From SYIM01 sp041182885 (GTDB lineage Bacteria > Pseudomonadota > Gammaproteobacteria > Burkholderiales > Burkholderiaceae_E), in assembly GCA_049423065.1 (NCBI GenBank), contig JBMSQB010000052.1:1-31852 (forward strand): a stretch of 31,852 nt of DNA, in the 5' to 3' direction. Both the position numbers and the translations under genes were made by a program. Below the pieces are notes generated by a model. That model had not been told where the DNA came from. It saw only the letters and a list, made by a program, of their open reading frames with translations, and made no database searches. Positions 1 through 7,481 of the stretch are shown piece by piece. Numbering within the stretch: position 1 is the first letter of the stretch; every line of letters starts with the position of its first letter.

Positions 1-212
1 CGCTTGCGCGCCAGATCAGCGACCGGATCTTCCCCACCGCCGAAGTGTTCTACAGCGAACCCTGGGTCGACATGCACAACCGCATGAAGGAGGCGCTCGT
101 CATGCTGGGCAAGCTGCCCCGGGCGGTGGTGCGTCCGCCCCTCATGAAACTGCCGCAGTCCGAGCTCGACCGGATCCGTCGTGCGCTGCAACTCGCGGGG
201 CTGCTCAAGTAG
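1..212 (+). CDS. DapA/DHDPS-family aldolase or lyase, C-terminal fragment
   Basis: An open frame enters from the left edge (first full codon at 3) and stops with TAG at 210-212, giving the last 69 residues of a protein whose start lies outside the window. The helical tail, with the pieces ALVMLGKLPRAVVRPPL and LDRIRRALQLAGLL, is typical of the C terminus of dihydrodipicolinate synthase-like class I aldolases. In that family the segment ends with 'variRpPl' and a final helix ending in a Gly-Leu-Leu-type tail. The catalytic Lys and Tyr are outside the window, so the substrate cannot be judged. It lies 90 nt before a Liv-type binding protein on the same strand, which suggests the transporter and this enzyme may serve one substrate. 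The family call is fairly safe; the reaction is unknown. Confidence 0.7.
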   Translation, partial: LARQISDRIFPTAEVFYSEPWVDMHNRMKEALVMLGKLPRAVVRPPLMKLPQSELDRIRRALQLAGLLK

Positions 213-302
213 CCCCCGGCGGGGCCGGCTCACCCTGCCTCGGGCAGCCGTCGCAGGGATTGCAGAACAGACAAGAAAACACCCCAAACCAAGGAGGAGA
301 CG

Positions 303-1508
303 ATGAACATCAAGCTCAAGACCTGCGCCTCGGCGATCGCGCTCGCTGCGGCGGCGCTGTGCGCGGCGCCCGCCGCTGCACAGAGTCCACGGCCGATCAA
401 GATCGGTTTCGTCACCGAACTCACCGGCCCCTGGACGTTCTTTGGCACCAGTTGCGTGGCCGGACTGAAGTTCGCCACCGATGAAATCAACAAGGCGGGG
501 GGTGTGCTCGGCCGACCGCTCGAATTCATCGTGACCGACAATCAGACCAAGTCCGATCAGGCACTGGCCGCCTCGCGCAACCTCGACATCAATGACAAGG
601 TGCTGGCCCTCAGCGGCCCCACCAGCTCCGACGTGGCGCTCGCGATGTACGGCTACGCCGAGCAGCAGAAAATTCCGTTCCTGGTGCCGGTAGCGGCCTT
701 CCCGCAGCTCACCAAGCCCGGCACTCGCTACACCTTCCGTATCGAGCCCGATGCCGCCGGCTGGGGCTACGCGATGGCAAAGTACATCGAGCAGGTGAAG
801 CCTGGCGCAAAGGTTGCGCTCATGCACTCCGACGCTGCGCTCATGCGCGCCATCATGGCGGGCTTTCGCTATCAGGCGCCGCGCTCGAAGCTCAATATCG
901 TGGCGGACATCATGTTCCCGCAGGGCTCAAGCGACGCCACCGTGCAGGCCGCGCAAGTGCGTGCCGCGGCCCCCGATTACGTGATCGTGAGCGGAGCAGG
1001 CGCCTTCGACAACGTGATCACCAACCAGCTGCTCGATCTGGGCATCAAGCCGCAGCAGATCATCCACCCCTACGGCATCACCACCCAGGTGTTCGGCTGG
1101 GGGCAGCGCAGCGTGGGGTCGATCTACGGAACCTTCTTTGATGTGGGGCTCGATTCGCTCACCCCGTCCGGCAAAGACTTCATCGCGCGCTTTGACGCAG
1201 CCAACAACCGGCCGCCGTCCTACGTGGAGAACTACTGCTACGTGACGCCCTACATCTTCAAGGAGGCGATCGAGGCTGCCGGCACCGCCGACGACCGCGA
1301 GAAGCTGCGCAATGCCATTTCCGCCCTCAACACCAAGGAGCGGACCAGCGGCGTGCCGATCGTGTTCGACAAGAACGGCGCCCGCAAGGAGTACATGTAC
1401 TTCCAGGAAATCGTCTCGGTGAACGGCAAGCGCAGCTATCAGTCCAAGCAGCGCTTCTACATCGAGTGGGATCCGGAGGTCATTCCGGTCTACGACCTGG
1501 TGAAGTGA
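303..1508 (+). CDS. Liv-type ABC transporter substrate-binding protein (operon 1)
   Basis: A periplasmic binding protein of the branched-chain amino acid type (Peripla_BP_6), 401 residues. A classical Sec signal peptide covers about residues 1-26: a Lys-containing start, an Ala/Leu core and cleavage near AAAQ. The mature part opens with IKIGFVTELTGPW, the hallmark beta-strand and ligand loop of this family, followed by the INKAGGVLGRPLE motif. The start is fixed by a strong Shine-Dalgarno, AAGGAGGA at 291-298. livH follows 7 nt after the stop, so this is the first gene of a livKHMGF operon. Many betaproteobacterial homologues bind aromatic acids, short carboxylates or amides rather than leucine, and the ligand cannot be read from the sequence. 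The role as extracytoplasmic receptor for genes 1516-4784 is secure. Confidence 0.92.
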   Translation: MNIKLKTCASAIALAAAALCAAPAAAQSPRPIKIGFVTELTGPWTFFGTSCVAGLKFATDEINKAGGVLGRPLEFIVTDNQTKSDQALAASRNLDINDKVLALSGPTSSDVALAMYGYAEQQKIPFLVPVAAFPQLTKPGTRYTFRIEPDAAGWGYAMAKYIEQVKPGAKVALMHSDAALMRAIMAGFRYQAPRSKLNIVADIMFPQGSSDATVQAAQVRAAAPDYVIVSGAGAFDNVITNQLLDLGIKPQQIIHPYGITTQVFGWGQRSVGSIYGTFFDVGLDSLTPSGKDFIARFDAANNRPPSYVENYCYVTPYIFKEAIEAAGTADDREKLRNAISALNTKERTSGVPIVFDKNGARKEYMYFQEIVSVNGKRSYQSKQRFYIEWDPEVIPVYDLVK

Positions 1509-1515
1509 GTCCGCC

Positions 1516-2397
1516 ATGACCGATGCCCAGATTCTGATCCTGATGTCGACGCTGTCGACGGGGCTGATTCTGGGCGCGATCTTTGCGCTGGTGGCCGCTG
1601 GTGTCACGATTGTTTACGGCTGCGTGTGGCTGCCCAATGCGAGCAACGGCCAGTTTTTCCTGCTGGCCTCGCTCGCAGCCTGGACCTTCACCGCTTCCTT
1701 CGGCTGGACCAGTCTTGCAGCCGCAGCCGGGGTCCTGATACTGGGCACCGCGCTGTCCTATCTGCTCGAGTGGATCCTCATCCGCAGGCTCTACGACACA
1801 CCCAACCGCAACGTTGCCTACTTCGTGGTCACGCTCGGTCTCACGCAGATCATGACCGGCATCTTTTCGCTCACCTACGCCAAGTGGAGCGACCAGTTCA
1901 CGCTGCCGCCGATCATCGAGGGCATCACCATGTTCGGGCCCTTCCCCATGCCGAACAACCGCCTGGTGGTGATGGGCGTGAGTCTGCTGGTGCTCGTGCT
2001 GCTCTTTGTGCTGCTGCGCTACCACCCCTATGGCCGCGCGCTCCGCGCGGTGTTCCAGAACCGCGAGGCGGCTGCGCTTCGGGGCGTGAATGTGCGCGCC
2101 ATCTACCGGCTCTCGTTCGTGTTGGGGTCGGTGATCATTTTCCTGGGGGGCATTCTGTTTGCCCTCGCCTACAGCTATGACCTGACGGTCGCCTGGACCA
2201 TGTCGATCACCGCATTTGCGATCATGATCATCGGCGGGCCCGGCTCGGTGATCGGCGCGCTCGTGATCGGCATGACATTCGGCTTTACGCAGGCCATTGT
2301 CAGCATCTTTGCCAGTCCAACCGCAGCCACCTTCTCCTACCTGGGTGCGATGCTCCTCATTCTGCTCTTCCGGCCGAGCGGCTTGTTCAAACGATGA
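1516..2397 (+). CDS. livH: LivH-type ABC transporter permease (operon 1)
   Basis: An inner-membrane permease of the LivH branch (BPD_transp_2), 293 residues with about eight hydrophobic segments. The opening LSTGLILGAIFALVAAGVTI is the typical first helix. The cytoplasmic coupling region is seen around residues 175-200, with GRALRAVFQNREAAALRGV followed by a membrane span, as in LivH proteins. A GGPGSVIGALVIG segment lies near the C terminus. It should form the translocation channel with the LivM at 2394. The gap to the upstream binding protein is 7 nt, and the stop overlaps the livM start as ATGA, so the genes are translationally coupled. Nothing unusual was noted. Confidence 0.93.
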   Translation: MTDAQILILMSTLSTGLILGAIFALVAAGVTIVYGCVWLPNASNGQFFLLASLAAWTFTASFGWTSLAAAAGVLILGTALSYLLEWILIRRLYDTPNRNVAYFVVTLGLTQIMTGIFSLTYAKWSDQFTLPPIIEGITMFGPFPMPNNRLVVMGVSLLVLVLLFVLLRYHPYGRALRAVFQNREAAALRGVNVRAIYRLSFVLGSVIIFLGGILFALAYSYDLTVAWTMSITAFAIMIIGGPGSVIGALVIGMTFGFTQAIVSIFASPTAATFSYLGAMLLILLFRPSGLFKR

Positions 2398-3371
2398 AAC
2401 CCGCCTCGGATCGCGCGCTCTGGATTTTTGCTGCGGCGGCACTCGCGCTGCCCATCATTGCCGACGGCAACAAGTTTCTCGCGTTCGTGCTGGGCATGAC
2501 CTACATCAGCCTGTTGTGGGCCACCGGCATGAACCTGATGTACGGATTTGTGGGCCTCATGCCGCTCATGTTTGCAGGCGTGGCGGGCATTGCAGGCTAT
2601 GCGGTGGTGCACCTCACTCGCGAGCTCGGCTGGTCGTTCTGGCTTGCGATGCCGGTGGCCACCGTGATGGCCGCACTCGCCGGTGTCGCGCTCGGTCTGC
2701 CGTCGCTGCGCTTGAAAGGGTTTTATTTCACCCTCTGCTCACTCGTGATCCAGACAGTGCTCACGCTCGCGTTCATTTTCTTTCCCACCTACACCAATGG
2801 CGACACCGGTATCAACCAGATCGCCCCGCCCGACTGGTTTGGCGGTCAATTGAAGGGGCTGGGCCTTGAACTGATGATTGCGCTCTTCACGGTGGTGGGC
2901 ATCCTGATCTGCGCCTGGATCGTGCGATCGCCACTCGGCCAGCGGTTCGTCGCCATCCGCGAAGACGACATCCTCGCCGAGGCGATCGGCATCCGGGTCG
3001 TGCGCTGCAAGATCATCGCGTTTTTCATCGTCTCGCTCTACGCTGGGGTGGGCGGCTGCTTCTACTCGGTCTACATCGGATTTATCTCGCCCCGTGCCTT
3101 CGATGTGCTGGTCTCGATGAACATCTGGCTGTTTGTCGCCTTTGGCGGGCGGGGAACCATTGCGGGTCCCATCATTGGCACCGCCATCCTCGCGCCCATT
3201 CCATTCCTGCTGCAGGATCTGCAGGCCTTCAAGGACATCCTGTCGGGCGTACTGATCATTGTGGTCACGTTGCTGATGCCGGGCGGCATCTACGGCGCCT
3301 GGCTTGCGCGCCGGCGCCGCACGCAGAAAGCCATGACCGACAGCGCACGCGTGCAGGAGAGCCGGGTATGA
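2394..3371 (+). CDS. livM: LivM-type ABC transporter permease (operon 1)
   Basis: The second permease of the transporter, 325 residues and strongly hydrophobic throughout. It starts at an ATGA overlap with livH. The LivM coupling motif is visible around residues 180-205: RSPLGQRFVAIREDDILAEA, then IGIRV, followed by the helix carrying YAGVGGCFYSVYIGFI. FGGRGTIAGPIIGTAIL near residues 250-267 is the conserved late loop. The C terminus is a short Arg-rich cytoplasmic tail. The gene overlaps the start of the downstream ATPase gene by ATGA. The family call is certain; the substrate is unknown. Confidence 0.93.
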   Translation: MKPASDRALWIFAAAALALPIIADGNKFLAFVLGMTYISLLWATGMNLMYGFVGLMPLMFAGVAGIAGYAVVHLTRELGWSFWLAMPVATVMAALAGVALGLPSLRLKGFYFTLCSLVIQTVLTLAFIFFPTYTNGDTGINQIAPPDWFGGQLKGLGLELMIALFTVVGILICAWIVRSPLGQRFVAIREDDILAEAIGIRVVRCKIIAFFIVSLYAGVGGCFYSVYIGFISPRAFDVLVSMNIWLFVAFGGRGTIAGPIIGTAILAPIPFLLQDLQAFKDILSGVLIIVVTLLMPGGIYGAWLARRRRTQKAMTDSARVQESRV

Positions 3372-4087
3372 GCGAGCGGCTGCTCGAGGTGAGCGGGCTC
3401 TCCAAACGCTTCGGCGGCGTGGTGGCGTTGAAGAACGTCGACGGGCATTCGGTCACGGGCGAAACGCTGGGCATGATCGGCCCCAACGGATCGGGCAAGA
3501 CCACGTTCGTAAACATGGTGAGCGGACACATCCGCCCCGATTCGGGAACGCTTCGCTTCGCCGGCATCGATATCGCGGGCAGCACGCCGCATCAGCTCGC
3601 GGAAATCGGGCTCTGCCGAACCTACCAGGCGGTGAGGGTGTTCTCGGCGTTGCCCGTCCGTCAGAACATCGACAACGCACGCTTGCTGCTCTCGCATCGC
3701 GGCCTGGATTCTGCCGAGCTGCGTGAGCTCACCGAGTGGCTGCGGCTCGACACCCGGCTGGATGTCGATGCAGGCAGTCTCACCTTGTTCGAGCAGCGGC
3801 GCCTGGAGCTCTTGATGCGGCTGGTGCTCAAGCCCCGGCTGATCATGCTGGACGAGCCCGTTGGGGGCCTAGCGGTGACCGAAGTCACCGAGATGATCCA
3901 GCTCTTGAAGGAGCTGCGCGCCCGCTGTTCGATATTCGTGATCGAACACACGATGCGCGTCATTCGCGAGCTCGCAGACCGGGTCATGGTGCTGATCGCC
4001 GGTGAAAAGGTCGCTGACGGGCCGCCGGCCGAGATCCTGCGCAACAAGCGCGTGATCGATGAATATCTGGGGACCCGCCATGCTTGA
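3368..4087 (+). CDS. livG: LivG-type ABC transporter ATP-binding protein with degenerate signature motif (operon 1)
   Basis: An ATPase subunit, 239 residues, shorter than the usual 250-260 for LivG. Walker A is GPNGSGKTT (38-46), Q-loop Gln87, Walker B RLIMLDEP (Asp162, Glu163) and the switch His194 in VIEHT are all intact. The C-loop is abnormal. Where LivG proteins have LS(Y/F)GQ, this one reads LTLFE (138-142), so both the conserved Ser and Gly are lost, although the following QRRLE helix is normal. The second copy in this window (21008) has an intact LSYGQ. The D-loop is also unusual (GGLAV). In an ABC dimer this would make one of the two composite ATP sites weak: LivF Walker A with LivG signature. 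The gene is clearly maintained, with ATGA overlap upstream and an 8-nt overlap with livF. Confidence 0.9.
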   Translation: MSERLLEVSGLSKRFGGVVALKNVDGHSVTGETLGMIGPNGSGKTTFVNMVSGHIRPDSGTLRFAGIDIAGSTPHQLAEIGLCRTYQAVRVFSALPVRQNIDNARLLLSHRGLDSAELRELTEWLRLDTRLDVDAGSLTLFEQRRLELLMRLVLKPRLIMLDEPVGGLAVTEVTEMIQLLKELRARCSIFVIEHTMRVIRELADRVMVLIAGEKVADGPPAEILRNKRVIDEYLGTRHA

Positions 4088-4784
4088 GGTGCGCGACCTC
4101 GAGATCCGCTATGGCCCGTTTCTCGCTGTCGACAAAGTGAGCCTAGAGGTGCGGCAGGGCGAGATCGTCGGGGTGATCGGGCCAAACGGTGCCGGCAAGA
4201 GCTCGGTCGTGAGGGCCATCACCGGGCTGGTGCGTCCAACGGCGGGTACCGTGAGCTTTCTGGGGCAGTCCACGCTCGACGTTCCCGTACACGACCTCAT
4301 TCGGCGCGGGCTGTCGCTGGTGCCTGAAGGTAGGGGCCTCTTCCCGATGATGTCGGTCGAGGAGAACCTGCTGATGGGCGGCTATTCGCTCGCCGACCGC
4401 AGCCGACGCGACGAGCTCATGGCCTCCTGCTTCGAGCTCTTTCCCATCCTGAAGGAACGGCGCAATCAGCTCGCGGGTACGCTGTCGGGCGGGCAGCAGC
4501 AGATGGTCGCGGTATCGGTCGGTTTGATGGGCGATCCGCAGTTCTGCATTTTCGACGAACCGTCGCTCGGCCTTGCGCCCATCGTGATCCAGCAGATCGG
4601 CGAGACGCTGCAGAAAATGCGCCAGTTGAAGCTCACCGTGTTGCTGATCGAGCAGAACGCCATGCTGGCAAGCAGCGTGGCTGACCGCATCTACATCATG
4701 TCGGCGGGTCGGATGCAGTTCCACGACACCCCCGACCGGTTGATGAAAAACCCCGAGGTCATCGAGAAGTTCCTGAGCGCCTAG
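4080..4784 (+). CDS. livF: LivF-type ABC transporter ATP-binding protein (operon 1)
   Basis: The second ATPase of operon 1, 234 residues. An in-frame ATG also exists at 4059, but the ATG at 4080 gives the normal LivF start (MLEVRDLEIRYG) and the tight 8-nt overlap with livG, so it is preferred. Walker A is GPNGAGKSS, the Q-loop region contains VPEGRGLFP (a LivF hallmark), the signature is LSGGQQQ, Walker B is CIFDEPS and the switch His is replaced by Gln in LIEQN, as is usual for LivF. It drives import together with the degenerate LivG. The last 26 nt overlap the end of a convergent small gene (4759-5103). Confidence 0.93.
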   Translation: MLEVRDLEIRYGPFLAVDKVSLEVRQGEIVGVIGPNGAGKSSVVRAITGLVRPTAGTVSFLGQSTLDVPVHDLIRRGLSLVPEGRGLFPMMSVEENLLMGGYSLADRSRRDELMASCFELFPILKERRNQLAGTLSGGQQQMVAVSVGLMGDPQFCIFDEPSLGLAPIVIQQIGETLQKMRQLKLTVLLIEQNAMLASSVADRIYIMSAGRMQFHDTPDRLMKNPEVIEKFLSA

Positions 4785-5103
4785 CGGGCTCACCCGGGCG
4801 CGGCGCAGACGGATCTTCAATCGCCCAGTTGCCATCGGGGGGCTGCCAGCCGCCCGTCGGGGCGATGAACCGCTCACCGGTCTTGCGGTTGACCCACGTC
4901 ACGAGCGCCTGCGTGACGAAAGCGCCCGGGGGCGGAGGCAGGAATCCGAAACGTTGGGTCATGGGGGATTCCCTGGAAGGCGGCTCGGTCGCGGCCTGAC
5001 AGGCTGCGAGCGGCCCACCCACCGCAATGATGAACAGGAGCGCGCCCATCCGTTGCAACGCCCGACTACGATTCGGTTTGACTCGATGATGACAAGGACT
5101 CAT
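4759..5103 (-). CDS. Small putative lipoprotein, unknown function
   Basis: An open frame of 114 residues from the ATG at 5103. It begins with an Arg-rich stretch (RVKPNRSRALQR), a hydrophobic core (MGALLFIIAVGG) and a lipobox-like LAAC, predicting lipidation at about Cys35 and export. The mature part is short. It has a Pro-rich segment, then a motif around VTWVNRKTGERFIAPTGGW followed by QPPDGNW that looks like a real conserved core, and a Pro/Arg-rich tail. None of the possible starts (5121 TTG, 5103, 5049, 4962) has a good ribosome site. The 4962 start, which would give a 67-residue cytoplasmic protein, has a modest AGGGA. The 3' end overlaps livF by 26 nt in convergent orientation. I do not recognise a family. 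It is probably a gene, but start and location are uncertain. Confidence 0.5.
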   Translation of the reverse strand: MSPCHHRVKPNRSRALQRMGALLFIIAVGGPLAACQAATEPPSRESPMTQRFGFLPPPPGAFVTQALVTWVNRKTGERFIAPTGGWQPPDGNWAIEDPSAPRPGEPARRSGTSR

Positions 5104-5181
5104 CCGGAAATGCTGCCACAAAGATGAGACGGATGGTTTGGTTGGCTATCATCGCGAGCTTTCTGACCTGGAGCAGTCCTG

Positions 5182-5847
5182 ATGAATGTCACCGATGCGG
5201 TCCGCCAGCGGTATTCCACTCGAGCCTTTCTTGACCGTCCGGTTGACGGCGCATTGGTGCGCGAACTGCTGGAACTGGCGGCGCAATCGCCCTCGGGCGG
5301 AAACCTGCAGCCCTGGATCGTTCAGGTGATCGCGGGCGAACGCCAGGCGGGGCTCAAGCGCGTGATGGCGGCCAAGCTCGATGCCGGCGAGCGCGAAAAA
5401 GGGGAGTACAACGTTTATCCGCCGAACCTCTGGGAGCCGCTCAACGCGAGGCGCGCAACCGCCGCGTCGCAAAGGTTTCAGGCAACCGGCATTCCCGACG
5501 ATCCCGAAGGCGCAGTCGAAATGCAGCGCGAAAACTTCGCTTTCTTCGGCGCGCCGGTCGGGTTGTTCTTCAGCCTGGACCGCCGCTGTGGTCCGCCCCA
5601 GTGGGCCGATGTCGGCATGATGATGCAGACGTTCATGCTGCTTGCCGTCGAGCGGGGCCTCGCCACCTGTCCGCAGATGATCTGGGCGCGCTGGCCCAGG
5701 ACGGTGTCGACCTATCTCGAGATTCCCGACACGCACATTCTTTATTCGGGCATGTCGCTGGGCTACGCCGATGAGGGTTCGAAGTGGAATTCGTTCAGGA
5801 CCGAACGCGCGCCGCTCTCCGACTTTGCCACGTTCTACGAAATCTGA
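5182..5847 (+). CDS. Nitroreductase-family FMN oxidoreductase
   Basis: 221 residues, the usual size for the NfsB/PnbA-like nitroreductase fold, a homodimeric FMN enzyme that reduces nitro groups, quinones or enones with NAD(P)H. The N terminus has the FMN phosphate-binding RYSTRAF motif, then the SPSGGNLQPW loop. FFGAPVGLFFSLDR and the long helix DVGMMMQTFMLLAVERGLAT are typical of the middle of the fold, and the conserved SLGYAD lies near the end. The ATG at 5182 is supported by GGAG at 5170-5173. It converges with a PhyH-like gene (5 nt between stops). One gene further on is a 3-hydroxyanthranilate dioxygenase, the ring-cleavage step of the reductive 2-nitrobenzoate pathway. The natural substrate is not evident from the sequence. 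Confidence 0.88.
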   Translation: MNVTDAVRQRYSTRAFLDRPVDGALVRELLELAAQSPSGGNLQPWIVQVIAGERQAGLKRVMAAKLDAGEREKGEYNVYPPNLWEPLNARRATAASQRFQATGIPDDPEGAVEMQRENFAFFGAPVGLFFSLDRRCGPPQWADVGMMMQTFMLLAVERGLATCPQMIWARWPRTVSTYLEIPDTHILYSGMSLGYADEGSKWNSFRTERAPLSDFATFYEI

Positions 5848-5852
5848 GGCGC

Positions 5853-6671
5853 TCAGGCTGCCCGCAGCCCCGTGGGCCAAGGCAGCCCGTGAACATCCTC
5901 GCGCAGCAGGCAGTCATCGCCCAGCATCTGAATGGGCGTGAAGTCTCGATGCGCGATCCACTCGGGCCGCTTGAACTGCCGGATGTGGTTGCTGACCGCG
6001 CACAGGCTCAAATAAACGATGACGCGATCCCAGGGGCTCATGTTGGGCGGTGAGCCATGGACCAGACAGCTGTGGAACATCAGCATCGAGCCCGGCGGCC
6101 CTTTGGGCGCAACGATGCCGCCACGATCGATGAGTTCGCGAACTTTTGAGTTGTCCAGCGTCCAGAGCGGGTAGCTGGTGGTTCGGGTGTCGTGCCCGGC
6201 TTCAACCACACCCTCACGGTGCGAGCCTGGAATGAACCAGAGCGGCCCGTTGAACTCGTTGACCTCATCAAGAAAAATCGAGACGTTCATCGCGCGCGCC
6301 TCGGGCATGGCGTCATCGCGATGCCATGTGCCGAAGTCCTGATGCCATTGCCAGACATCGCCATCGAAGGCCTGCTTGCCGTTGATCTTGAACTGGTGCA
6401 TGTAGACCGGCTCGCCAAAAACCTGCTGCACCGGTTGCACCATGCGGGGATGGCGGGCGAGCTTCGCAAACACATCGCTGTACGTGTGCGCTGCGAAACT
6501 GGTGCGCGGCGTAACGCCATCCTTCTCGCGAACGATCTCGGGGCGATGTTCGGCGTAGATGCGCGGGACCTCGTCGCGCAGCACCTTCATTTCGGCGGCG
6601 CTAAAGAGCGACGGAAAAAACAGGTATCCGTCGCGTTCGAATTGCTCGCGTTGGGAGGGGGTCAGTTCCAT
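5853..6671 (-). CDS. Phytanoyl-CoA dioxygenase (PhyH/EctD-like) family protein
   Basis: A 272-residue Fe(II)/2-oxoglutarate-type oxygenase. The start ATG (6669-6671) follows GGAG at 6679-6682 with 7 nt spacing. The facial triad is visible: His110 and Asp112 in WQWHQDFGTWH, and distal His205 in LVHGSPPN. Flanking pieces (FIPGSH, APKGPPGSMLMFH, VYLSLCAVSN, RPEWIAHRDFTPI) resemble ectoine hydroxylase EctD and related PhyH proteins, but no ectABC genes are nearby, so osmolyte hydroxylation is not implied. It is the last gene of the minus-strand catabolic run, 110 nt downstream of the 3-hydroxyanthranilate dioxygenase. A GC-only inverted repeat (CGCGC-TTC-GCGCG, 6713-6725) lies between them, without a T-tract. 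The substrate is unknown, probably the cluster's compound or a side-chain derivative. Confidence 0.85.
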   Translation of the reverse strand: MELTPSQREQFERDGYLFFPSLFSAAEMKVLRDEVPRIYAEHRPEIVREKDGVTPRTSFAAHTYSDVFAKLARHPRMVQPVQQVFGEPVYMHQFKINGKQAFDGDVWQWHQDFGTWHRDDAMPEARAMNVSIFLDEVNEFNGPLWFIPGSHREGVVEAGHDTRTTSYPLWTLDNSKVRELIDRGGIVAPKGPPGSMLMFHSCLVHGSPPNMSPWDRVIVYLSLCAVSNHIRQFKRPEWIAHRDFTPIQMLGDDCLLREDVHGLPWPTGLRAA

Positions 6672-6781
6672 GGCGGGTCTCCGGGGGCGGTGCCGGTATC
6701 TTAGACGGGTGGCGCGCTTCGCGCGAGCGGGGCGAACGACGGTGTGGCCTCGCCCGCGCCAGAGGGGTCAGCCCCCACACC

Positions 6782-7366
6782 TCAGAGGGCCGTTTGCGGC
6801 CATGTTTTCGCGCACCCCTCCAGCCATGTCGCCCAGTCGCGACCCGGATGAACCGTGCCGCATTGGCTGCAGGTGCGCGCCGCCGGCGAGGCGTCGTAGA
6901 AGCGGGCATAGGTCCTGGGCAGGTCCTCGACAATGCTCTGCAGCTGAATCTCAAGGCGCATGACCAGATGCCCACAGTTCGAGCAGAACCACTCGAAGGC
7001 ATCGATGGTGCCTGCCGGACGGCTTCGCTCGATCACCGTGCAAAGACTGCCGGCTTCGGGGCGCTGCGGCGAATGCCGGACATGCGCGGGGAGCAGAAAC
7101 ACGTCGCCCTCTCGCAGAGGAATACGCTCGATCTTTCCCCGATCGGCCACCAGCAGCGACGCATTGCCGCGAAACTGATGAAAGTATTCCTCGAAGGGGT
7201 CATCATGAAAATCGGTCCGCTGGTTCGGCCCCCCCACTACCGTGCAGATGAGATCGGAGTCGGGCCAGATCTGCTGGTTGCCCACCGGAGGCTTGAGCCG
7301 GTGGGCATGCGTCTCCAGCCACCCGCCCAGATTGATGGGCGCGCCATAACGAAGCGTGTTGGACAT
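6782..7366 (-). CDS. nbaC: 3-hydroxyanthranilate 3,4-dioxygenase
   Basis: A cupin-type extradiol dioxygenase, 194 residues, that opens the ring of 3-hydroxyanthranilate to 2-amino-3-carboxymuconate semialdehyde. The Fe(II) ligands of the family are seen as His54 and Glu60 (FHDDPFEEYFHQ) and His98 (LPAHVRHSPQRP). The substrate-binding arginines Arg50 and Arg102 are also present. The C terminus carries the second, rubredoxin-like iron site of the bacterial enzymes: Cys128/Cys131 (CSNC) and Cys166/Cys169 (CSQC). The start has a strong GGAGG at 7376-7380, 9 nt upstream. No kynureninase, kynurenine monooxygenase, aminocarboxymuconate semialdehyde decarboxylase or 2-aminomuconate gene adjoins it. 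In this window it sits between a molybdenum hydroxylase and a PhyH-like oxygenase. The family call is very secure; the in vivo substrate could be an analogue. Confidence 0.93.
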   Translation of the reverse strand: MSNTLRYGAPINLGGWLETHAHRLKPPVGNQQIWPDSDLICTVVGGPNQRTDFHDDPFEEYFHQFRGNASLLVADRGKIERIPLREGDVFLLPAHVRHSPQRPEAGSLCTVIERSRPAGTIDAFEWFCSNCGHLVMRLEIQLQSIVEDLPRTYARFYDASPAARTCSQCGTVHPGRDWATWLEGCAKTWPQTAL

Positions 7367-7382
7367 GGTGGAGTTCCTCCCG

Positions 7383-7429
7383 ATAACGATCTGGCGACTG
7401 CGTCGGACCGACGCCTACTGCATAACGAT
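7383..7429. promoter_or_regulatory. Candidate operator upstream of nbaC: perfect palindrome flanked by direct repeats
   Basis: In the 115-nt gap before nbaC there is a perfect 15-nt inverted repeat, GCGTCGG-A-CCGACGC, at 7400-7414. It is flanked by two identical copies of ATAACGAT at 7383-7390 and 7422-7429, lying 20.5 and 18.5 nt from the palindrome centre. There is no T-tract on the minus-strand side and the loop is a single base, so a protein-binding site is more likely than a terminator. It would let nbaC and the PhyH gene be controlled separately from the molybdenum hydroxylase genes. The repeats are directly visible; the function is inferred. Confidence 0.45.
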
Positions 7430-7481
7430 ACCCGCATCGGATCATTGCGACGGCGAGCGGTTCCGCATGGAGGGGTAGCGC

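Noticed and set aside
213..302. Terminator hairpins (GCCCC-CGGC-GGGGC and CTGCC-TCG-GGCAG)
   Set aside because: Both stems are only 5 bp in very GC-rich DNA and no T-tract follows; such repeats are expected by chance here.
7400..7414. Rho-independent terminator after the molybdenum hydroxylase genes
   Set aside because: The palindrome has a one-base centre and no T-tract on the minus strand, so an operator is the better reading.
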